DNA of 64,000 nucleotides. It comes from Elymus sibiricus (Eukaryota > Streptophyta > Magnoliopsida > Poales > Poaceae). The notes below the pieces were generated by a model. It had not been told where the DNA came from, searched no databases, and worked only from the letters and a program-made list of their open reading frames with translations. The first letter of the stretch is position 1, and every line of letters begins with the position of its first letter. Location: NCBI GenBank assembly GCA_039707655.1, contig CM077665.1, positions 83,825,954 through 83,889,953 of the forward strand. Reading direction: 5' to 3'. Shown piece after piece: positions 45,728 through 54,409 of this stretch. A program made the translations under genes and the position numbers.

Positions 45728-46270
45728 ATGGCTCCACCAAGCTCCTCCAAAGACAAGTTCTTCGAGAAGGTCATCAACCCGTACTTTCCGGAGGTGATGA
45801 AGCACCCTCAAGCCATTGAGATGCGTGAGGGGGTGCTCCACATCCGCGATGTTCAGGGACCCAACAAGACCGGAAGCGTGGAGGCTAGGCTCGAGGCGGT
45901 GGAACAGGAAATCTTCAAGTGCAAGAAGATGGTGGAGCGTGGGCTTAGTGCCAATCACTCCATGATCACAGAATTCACCTGTGATGAGTCAGTGGATGGC
46001 TGGTCTGTGAAGGACATCATCTCCATCCTCAACGAGCAAATTAATTTCCTGCAGAGCCAAGTTTATGATCTTCAAAACCAAGTCTTCGAATATGAAGCGA
46101 GATTTAAAGGTATGAGTTTAGTTTCCAGTTGCAGGACTCAGGGGACTCTCGCGTCAACCTTTGATGGGGAGCCCTTACCCTGGAAGCTGGAAGACAAGCT
46201 TACTACATCATCACCACCACCTACATCAACACCTCCACTTTCTTCATCACCACCACCGAAGAAGACTTGA
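45728..46270 (+). CDS. Gypsy 2 third ORF: coiled-coil protein in env position
   Basis: Open frame of 180 aa, ATG 45728 in good context (CTCCATGGC) to TGA 46268-46270, with no interruption although gag and pol are broken. The start MAPPSSSKDKFFEKVINPYF is followed by a predicted coiled coil (about residues 50-125; LEAVEQEIFKCKKMVERGL, INFLQSQVYDLQNQVFEYEA) and a Pro/Ser-rich tail ending PPPKKT. No signal peptide or membrane span, so it is not envelope-like. Related ORFs are common behind pol in Triticeae Athila elements (recollection, not searched). Function unknown; a structural or RNA-binding partner of gag is one guess. Confidence 0.7.
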   Translation: MAPPSSSKDKFFEKVINPYFPEVMKHPQAIEMREGVLHIRDVQGPNKTGSVEARLEAVEQEIFKCKKMVERGLSANHSMITEFTCDESVDGWSVKDIISILNEQINFLQSQVYDLQNQVFEYEARFKGMSLVSSCRTQGTLASTFDGEPLPWKLEDKLTTSSPPPTSTPPLSSSPPPKKT

Positions 46271-47840
46271 GCACACGGGTATGGGCACTCCCCTTGGCTT
46301 GAGCCAAGCTTGGGGGAGGTGCCTCTGTATCGTATCACCACCACTTTTATTCACCTTTACCTATTTTAATTCGACCTTTAGTTTCCCTTTGCTTTAGTTG
46401 AATAAAAGTTTAGCATGATCTATTTTCATGTGTTAGTTCCGTGGCCTACCTATCTATGTAATCGAGTGAGAATTATATAATAAAGTTTAGTTTGAGTTTT
46501 TGCCTCTCTACTTTCTTGTTGCAATCAAAATAGAGAAAAGAAAAACAAATGAAAAGAATCATATGCTAATCTTATGGTGAGTAATGACATCACATAAGGA
46601 AAAGTATAAGTAGTAAAATTTATTGGAGATTGACAAACATAGCATTGGTCAATGATGCAACTCATGAAAGAATTAATAAGGGAAGAGAAGATTCACATGC
46701 AAATACACCATCTTGGACATCTTTTATAATTGTGAGCCCCCATCAAATATTATATGTCAAAATTGTTGACGTTGGACAAGGAAGACAACGTAATGATTTA
46801 TGTTTGTTCATATCCACATAGAAGTTATATTGTCATAGATCCTTTAACATGTGGTGCTTGCTCAATATCTTTGCTAGCCAAAAATTCCGTACTAAGTAGA
46901 GATACTACTTGTGCATCAAAAACCCAAACCCAAATTCTTTCTTTGAGTGTCCACCATACCTACCTATGGATCGAGAAAGAGCCTTCAAGTAAGTTGTCAT
47001 CGGTGCAATAGGCAATAAAAATTGCTTCTAAAAGTGTTTTGATCAATTAGTGTAAGATAAAATTGAGCGCTATACGAACTTATGATGGCAAAGTAATAAA
47101 AGCGACGGACTGCATAATAAAGGTTGCTATCATAGGGGGCAATATAGCGTGACGTTCTTTTACATTAAGGGATTGGGCATACAAACCAATAAGCGCATGA
47201 CAACCTCTGCTTCCCTCTGCGAAGGGCCTATCTTTTACTTCTATGTATTTACTTTTATGCAAGAGTCAAAGTATTCTTCCCTATTCCTTTTTACTTTTTT
47301 GTTTGCAACCATCATGTGGCGAGGAAAGATCTAGGCACATATATCCAGTTGGATATGGGTGGGCATGAGTTATTATTGTTGACATCACCCTTGAGGTGAG
47401 TAAGTTGGGAGGGGAAACTATAAGCCCCTATCTTCCTATGTGTCCGGTTGAAACTTTTTGTTCATGGGTATGCCGTGAGCGTTAGCGATCATAGAAGACT
47501 AAATGATGGTTGAGTATGTGGACTTGCCAAAAGGCTCCGACATGAGACCCTTCCTGAAAATATGATGAATTGTAGTTGCAAAGTTGACTGAGAACATAGT
47601 TTGTTGGTTCCCAATAAGGTTTATGCTTCATACTTCTATGTTGTGATGAATTGTTACTTGTTCATGAGAAGCTATATGATAAAAATGTATTGAAATAAGT
47701 TCTTATGTTAGAGTTTGTTGCTGTTATGTTAATAGGCATGATGCTTCTATGTCCGTATTTTGTTTTTATCGACACCTCTCTCTCAAACCATGTGGACATG
47801 CTTTTCAATATCGGCTTTCGCTTGAGGACAAGCGAGGTCT
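46271..47840 (+). other. Gypsy 2 spacer before the 3' LTR
   Basis: Mostly non-coding. At about 46754-47010 a short frame (HRSYIVIDPLTCGAC, NSVLSRDTTCASK, VHHTYLW) matches the frame at 34051-34383 of Gypsy 1 on the other strand. The remainder (47010-47840) shows nothing recognisable. Confidence 0.55.
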
Positions 47841-47854
47841 AAGCTTGGGGGAGT
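47841..47854 (+). other. Polypurine tract of Gypsy 2
   Basis: AAGCTTGGGGGAGT directly precedes the 3' LTR start TGATACGTCC. Confidence 0.85.
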
Positions 47855-48553
47855 TGATACGTCCATTTTGCATCATGATTTTCTACTGTTATTTACTTTG
47901 TGTTGTTGAATAATAATGCCTTGGGGAGTGATTCTAATGCCTTTTCTCTCATAATATGCTAGGTTTACACAAAGAGGGAGAATACCGGCAGCTGGAATTC
48001 TGGACCTAAGAAAAGCACGTCAGAGATACCTATTCTGCACAACTCCAATGAAGCTGAAATTTTACGGAGATTATTTTTTGCATTTAATAAAAAATACTGG
48101 AGCAGAAAACTACCGGAGGGGGCCTCCTAGATGGGCACAACCCACTAGGGCGTGCCAGTCCCCCTGGGCGCGCCCTGATGGGTTGTGGCCACCTCAGCCC
48201 ACCTCCGGTGCCCATCTCTGGTATATGGTCACTCTTGACCTATAAAAAATCAGAGGAGGACTTTCGGGACGAAGCGCCGCCGCCTGGAGGTGAAACTTGG
48301 GCAGGAGCACTTTTGCCCTCCGTTGGAGCGATTCCGCCGGGGGAACGTCCCTCCCGGAGGGGGAAATTGAAGCTATCGTCATCACCAACACCCCTCTCAT
48401 CTTTGGGAGGCCAATCTTCATCAACATCTTCAATAGCACCATCTCCTCTCAAACCCTAGTTCATCTCTTGTGTTCAATCTTTGTACCAGAACCTCAGATT
48501 GGTACCTGTGGGTGACTAGTAGTGTTGATTACCTTGCGTAGTTGATTACTATA
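47855..48553 (+). repeat. Gypsy 2 3' LTR, left part
   Basis: It matches the 5' LTR from its first base to ...GATTACTATA, where CACTA B begins. ATA at 48551-48553 would be the CACTA target duplication. The rest of the LTR lies right of the window. Confidence 0.9.
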
Positions 48554-48596
48554 CACTAGTAGAAAACAAGGCTTTGATCCGGGCCAGATCAGATCA

Positions 48597-48856
48597 TTAG
48601 TCCTGGTTCTGTTACGAACCGGGACCAATGGTTGCATTAGTCCTAGTTCGAGCGGCCAGGGCACCGGCCGGGCCTCGGCAGGAACCAGTCCCGGTTCGTC
48701 TGACCCTTTAGTCCCGGTTCCAGACACGAACCGGGACTAAAGGGCCTCGCTCCTGGCCCAACCCCTTTAGTCCCGGTGCTAGCCACCAACCGGGACTAAA
48801 GAGACACCATTAGTCCCGGTGCTAGCCACCAACCGGGACTTAAGAGTTGCCTATAT
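48597..48856. repeat. 5' subterminal array of CACTA B and tnp2 TATA region
   Basis: Inverted GGGACTAAA / TTTAGTCCC pairs (several with GTGCTAGCCACCAA loops) run to about 48842, followed within 10 bp by CTATATATAT (48849-48858), the likely tnp2 promoter. Confidence 0.82.
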
Positions 48857-49461
48857 ATATGCTCGCCCCTGCCCGCTCATTCCTCTGTTTTTTGGCCGGC
48901 CGGCGTGTGGGAGGTGTGCTGCTCTCTGTTCTCACCTCCTATGTACATGAGATGTTCGATGAAATGCCGCAGCCACACTTAAGCTTTCTCCTCTCCAAGC
49001 TCGACCTCCAAGCTACATTTTCCCCAAGATTTGTTTAGGTTTGGCAGTGCACAAACTACACAAGTGTTCTAAAAGGTTAACGACTTCATCGTTTCATCTC
49101 TCACTGCTAGTTTAGCTCATTTCAAATGCTCTAGAAGTAGAGTGTGGTATGTGGGTTTTAGTGGAGGAGTGTATGTGGGAGTTCTTTTGATTTAGACGCA
49201 CAATTAGAGCTGAAATTAACTTCTTAGAGTCTGCACATGTGTAGGGTGCCGTTCCCGTCTCCGTCCTCACCGTCGTCGATCGCCCGCGCCGATCTCGTCG
49301 CCGGCACCACCGTGGTGAGCCTCTTGTTCTTATCTTCTTTTTAAAAGAAAAAAATTTCTTACTTGTATGATTTACATAGATACTAGTATTAATTTAGCCA
49401 CTTCTCTATTCATGATGTTCTGTAATGGTTTTTGATACACTTAATTATATAATGCACGCAG

Positions 49462-52400
49462 ATGAACCGGCAATGGATGTACGGTGACCGACGCACCTCC
49501 GAGTACATTGAGGGCCTGCATAAATTTCTCGAAGTGGCTAAGGCAAACAAGCAGAATGGTTTTATGTATTGTCCATGTATTGTCTGTGAGAATACGAAGG
49601 ATTACTCTAACTCGAAAACCCTTCACTCCCACCTGCTTGAGAAGGGTTTCATGCCACACTATAATGTTTGGACCAAGCACGGAGAAAGAGGGGTTATGAT
49701 GGAAGACAACGAAGAAGAAGAGGATGATGACAGCTATCCTATGTTCCCCGAATATGGTGATACTGCAACGGGGGAAGCTGAAGTTCGATCGCATGTTAGA
49801 GGATCAAGAGGCACCAGACGATGTGCCCGATGATGATCTTGGCTAGGTCATTGTTGATGCACACAGAGAATGCGAAAGTGAAAGGGAGAAGTTGAAGTTC
49901 GATCGCATGTTAGAGGATCACAAAAAAGGGTTGTACCCAAACTATGAAGATGACAACACAAAGCTCGGTACCACACTGGAATTGCTGCAATGGAATGCAG
50001 ACAATGGTGTATCTGACAAGGGATTTGGTTCGCTACTGAAAATAATGAAGAACAAGCTTCCAAAGGATAACGAATTGCCCGACAGTACATACGAAGCAAA
50101 GAAGGTTCTCTGCCCTCTAGGATTGGAGGTGCAGAAGATACATGCATGCCCTAATGACTGCATCCTCTACTGCGGTGAGTACGAGGAATTAAACGCATGC
50201 CCGATATGCGGTGCATTGCGGTATAAGATTAGACGAGATGACCCTGGTGATGTTGAGGGCGAGCGTCCCAGGAAGAGGGTTCCTGCCAAGGTGATGTGGT
50301 ATGCTCCTATAATACCACGGTTGAAACATCTGTTCAGAAACAAAGAGCATGCCAAGTTGTTGCGATGGCACAAAGAAGACCGTAAGAAAGACGGGAAGTT
50401 GAGAGCACCCACTGACGGGTCGCAGTGTTGAAAAATCGAGAGAAAGTGGGGGGACTTTGGAGGTGACGCAAGGAACGTATGGTTTGGTTTAAGTGCAGAT
50501 GGCATTAATCCTTTTGGGGAGCGGAGCAGCAAGCATAGCACATGGCCCATGACTCTATGTATCTATAACCTTCCTCCTTGGTTGTGCATGAAGCGGAAGT
50601 TCATTATGATGCCAGTGCTCATCCAAGGCCCTAAGCAACCCGACAACGACATTGATGTGTACCAAAGATCATTAGTCGAAGAGCTTTTACAGCTGTGGAA
50701 TGGAAAAGGTGTACGTGTGTGGGATGAGCATAAACAAGAGGAATTTGACCTACGAGCGTTGTTGTTTCTGACCATCAATGATTGGCCTGCTCTTAGTAAC
50801 CTTTCAGGACAGACAAACAAGGGATACAACGCATGCACGCACTGTTTAAATGATACCCAAAGTATATATTTGGACAAATGCAAGAAGAATGTGTACCTGG
50901 GACATCGTCGATTTCTTTCGAACAAGCATGCCTTAAGAAAGAAAGGCAAACATTTCAAAGGTGAGGCAGATCACCAGAAGAAGCCCGTCCTCCGTACTGG
51001 TGATGATATACTTGATATGGTCAAGGATTTACAAGTAATCTTTGGAAAGGGTCCTGGCGGACAATCTGTTACGAATGACGCTGAGGGACACGCACCCATG
51101 TGGAAGAAGAAATCTATATTTTGGGACCTACCCTATTGGAAAGACCTAGAGGTCCGCTCTGCAATCGACGTGATGCACATGACGAAGAATGTTTGCGTGA
51201 ACGTGCTAGGCTTCTTGGGCGTGTATGGGAAGACAAAAGATACACCGGAGGCACGGGAGGACCAGCAATGTGTGAACGAAAAAGACGGCATGCATCCAAA
51301 GCAGTATCAAGGTCCTGCCAGCTACGCTCTAACCAAAGCGGAGAAGGAAATCTTCTTTGAATGCCTGCTCAGTATCAAGGTCCCAATGTGAATCTATGTG
51401 CATTCCTCAATGCAATTTCTGAGAAGGTAATCGATCCAGAAATCCTACCAAGGTTACAGAATGATTTGGTCCAATGTCTTGTCAGTTTCGAGTTGGTGTT
51501 CCCACCATCCTTCTTCAATATTATGACGCACGTCCTAGTTCACCTAGTCGATGAGATTGCCATTCTGGGTCCAGTATTTCTACACAATATGTTCCCCTTT
51601 GAGAGGTTCATGGGAGTCTTGAAGAAATATGTTCATAATCGTGCTAGGCCAGAAGGAAGCATCTCCACGGGCCATCAAACAGAGGAGGTCATTGGGTTTT
51701 GTGTTGACTTTTTTCCTGACCTTAAGCCGATTGGTGTCCCTAAATCGCGGTATGAGGGGAGACTGAGTGGAAAAGGCACGCTAGGAGCGGATTCAATAAT
51801 ATGTAGGGACGGGCATTCCTGGGCGCAAGCACACTACACAGTTCTACAGAATTCTACCTTGGTGGCCCCGTATATCAATCAACACAAGAATATTCTACGC
51901 TACAAACACCCGAAGCAGTCTGACGACTGAATTACACGTGAACACATCGGGACTTTCGGCGGTTGGTTGCAAATGCATCTCATGCGTAACAACACTATTG
52001 GAGATGACCTGTACTTGTTGGCCAGGACACCATCTTCGACTGTATGGACTTACCAAGGGTACGAGATAAATGGTAATACATTTTACACGATCGCCCAAGA
52101 TAAAAAGAGCACCAACCAAAACAGTGGTGTCCGCTTTGATGCAGCAATCACCAATAGGGCAAAGGACACATATTATGGTTACATAGAGGAGATATGGGAA
52201 CTTGACTATGGACATGAATTTAAGGTCCCTTTGTTTCGGTGCAAATGGGTCAATTTGTCAGGAGGCGGGGTACAGTTAGACCCATAGTACGTAATGACAA
52301 CAGTGGATCTCAAAAATCTTGGGTACACAGACGAACCATTCGTCCAAGCCAATGATGTGGCGTAGGTTTTCTATGTGAAGGACATGTCTACCAAACCGAG

Positions 52401-52637
52401 GAAAAAAAGGATAAGGAAGCGAATACATCAAACGATGAGCCAAAGCGCCACATAGTTCTTTCAGGGAAAAGAAACATCGTGGGAGTGGAGGACAAGACAG
52501 ACATGTCTGAGGATTATGAAAAGTTTCATGAAATTCCTCCCTTCAAAGTGAAGGCTGACACAAGCATCCTGTTAAACGATGAAGATTATCCATGGTTACG
52601 ACGCAATAAGGAAGGGACACACGCGAAGAAAAAGTGA
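49462..52637 (+). pseudogene. tnp2-type CACTA transposase (CACTA B), several frameshifts
   Basis: This would be the transposase that cuts CACTA ends. ATG 49462 follows a 5' UTR intron acceptor (CACGCAG). Domains in order: Transpos_assoc (about 49465-49690; YCPCIVC, SHLLEKGFMPHYNVW), Transposase_21 core (49892-51391; CPICGALRYKIRRDD, PIIPRLKHLFRNKEHAKLL, WNGKGVRVWDEHKQEEFDLR, TINDWPALSNLSGQ, HAPMWKKKSIFW, SAIDVMHMTKNVCVN), DUF4218 (51361-51800; FELVFPPSFFNIMTHVLVHL, HNMFPFERFMG) and DUF4216 (51967-52520; EINGNTFYTIAQDKKSTNQN). Breaks: a 28-bp duplication near 49779, a TAG at 49844, a stop at 50431 where Trp is expected, a deletion of about 60 codons with frameshift near 51380, a TGA near 51930 and others after 52285. 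It cannot make active transposase. Confidence 0.9.
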
Positions 52638-52697
52638 AGACTTTCTCTCCACAACTATTCTGATGATGGCTTTGATCTAGAATATCACTGCAGTTAC

Positions 52698-53596
52698 ATG
52701 TCAAGAAATGAAATCCCTTTTGTAATAGATGAGTTTTCATCCAAAACCCTGTTACTTCGAAAGAGATTGTCCAGTTTGTACACGAAGTGCATCCAGTTAT
52801 TCCCATAACCCTCTCAACTTTTTAGCACATGCTATGTGGGTGAAATTATGATGCCATGCCAAGTTTCAACCTTTTCAGAGTTCATTTGTAGTGCTTGTCA
52901 ATTTCAGGGTCATTTAGCTCAAAATAAATCATGAAATTCATGAAAAATAGCAAATGAAGTCAGAAAAGGGTTGAAAAGTGATGATGTGGCTTTGAATGGT
53001 GCATATTGAATGCAAAAAAAGTCTGGAGTTAAAATATGTTAAAAAATGAAATCCCTTTTGTAATAGATGAGTTTTCATCCGAAACCCTGTTACTTCGAAA
53101 GAGATTGTCCAGTTTGTACACAAAGTGCATCCAGTTTTTCCCGTAACCCTCTCAACTTTTTAGCACATGCTATGTGGGTGAAATTATGATACCATGCCAA
53201 GTTTCAACCTTTTCAGAGTTCATTTGCAGTGCTTGTCAATTTCAGGGTCATTTAGCTCAAAATAAATCATGAAATTCATGAAAAATAGCAAATGAAGTCA
53301 GAAAAGGGTTGAAAAGTGATGATGTGGCTTTGAATGGTGCATATTGAATGCAGAAAAAGTCTGGAGTTAAAATATGTTAAAAAAATGAAATCCCTTTTGT
53401 AGTAGATGAGTTTTCATCCGAAACCCAGTTACTTCGAAAGAGATTGTCCAGTTTGTACACGAAGTGCATCCAGTTTTTCCCGTAACCCTCTCAACATTTT
53501 AGCACATGCTATGTGGGTGAAATTATGATACAATGCCAAGTTTCAACCTTTTCAGAGTTCATTTGCAGTGCTTGTCAATTTCAGGGTCATTTAGCT
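52698..53596. repeat. 338-bp tandem repeat, 2.6 copies (CACTA B)
   Basis: The marker GAAATCCCTTTTGTA recurs at 52710, 53048 and 53387. Units contain GAAAGAGATTGTCCAGTTTG, CCAAGTTTCAACCTTTTCAG and GGGTCATTTAGCTC. Copies are more than 95% alike by eye, so the duplication is recent compared with the 490-bp array. Confidence 0.88.
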
Positions 53597-53603
53597 CCAA
53601 GAA

Positions 53604-53790
53604 TGAACTAATAGCAAAAAGAATGAACTAAAAAGCTTTTATAAAACTCTAATAGGAAAAAGAACAAACTAAAAAGATTTTATAAAACTCTAATAGGAAA
53701 AAGAATGAACTAAAAAGATTTTATAAAACTCTAATAGCAAAAAGAATGAACTAACAAGATTTTATAAAACTCTAATAGCAAAAAGAATCA
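53604..53790. repeat. 41-bp AT-rich tandem repeat (CACTA B)
   Basis: ATAAAACTCTAATAG(G/C)AAAA recurs exactly every 41 bp (53641, 53682, 53723, 53764), with the linker AGAATGAACTAAAAAGATTT. CACTA A has a decayed version at about 14030-14310. Confidence 0.88.
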
Positions 53791-54139
53791 AAATAGTACT
53801 AACTAAATTTATCAAAGTATTTATTTGTTAAAAACTTTAATAGTAAAAAGCTTTTATAAAACTCTAATAGCAACAGGAATCAACTAAAATATATGCAAAA
53901 AAATAACATTAAAATTTAAAAAACATAATATATGCAAAAAATAAAAAAAGGCCCCCTTCTAGCCACAACGGCCTGCATACGACTAGAAACCCTAGAAATG
54001 GGCCAGGATGCAGGCCCGCAGTGCTAGCAGGCCCAACAGGGCGTGAGATAGGCATGTACTGCCTGCAATAGAGAGGAGCTCGAGAGGGCAGTGGCAGCAG
54101 CGCTTATAAACCACTCTGAGCCCCTCTCGACTAGCGAGG

Positions 54140-54370
54140 TGGGACTAAACTTTTGGCTGCGGGAAGCACAACCCTTTAGTCCCGGTTGGTGGCTTCAACT
54201 GGGACTAAAGGGTGGACTTTAGTCCCGGTTGGTGATACCAACCGGGACTAAAGGGCTGTGCTTCCCGCCCTTTCGCCTGGCGAAAACTACCTTTAGTCCC
54301 GGTTGGTGGCTCCAACCAGGACTAAAGGGGGGCCTTTAGTCCCGGTTGGAGCCACCAACCGGGACTAAAG
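54140..54370. repeat. Internal TTTAGTCCCGG palindrome array (CACTA B)
   Basis: Three or more inverted TTTAGTCCCGGTTGG / CCAACCGGGACTAAA pairs end 8 bp before the TATA box at 54378. Same place and design as 14525-14840 in CACTA A. Confidence 0.85.
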
Positions 54371-54377
54371 GGGGGAC

Positions 54378-54385
54378 TATATAAA
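54378..54385 (+). promoter_or_regulatory. TATA box of the B3-like gene (CACTA B)
   Basis: TATATAAA lies between the internal palindrome array and a C-rich leader. Confidence 0.65.
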
Positions 54386-54409
54386 CTTGGAAAATTTTCC
54401 AAATCCATC

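Larger units (their letters stand above)
39047..48553 (+). mobile_element. Gypsy 2: Athila-like LTR retrotransposon (3' LTR cut by CACTA B)
   Basis: 5' LTR 39047-40562, an Asp-tRNA primer site, gag-protease, RT-RNase H-integrase, a third coiled-coil ORF, a spacer with a conserved short frame, a polypurine tract, and a 3' LTR from 47855 interrupted at 48553. gag-pol has one stop and three frameshifts. The LTRs differ at many places, so it is older than Copia 1. Confidence 0.9.
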
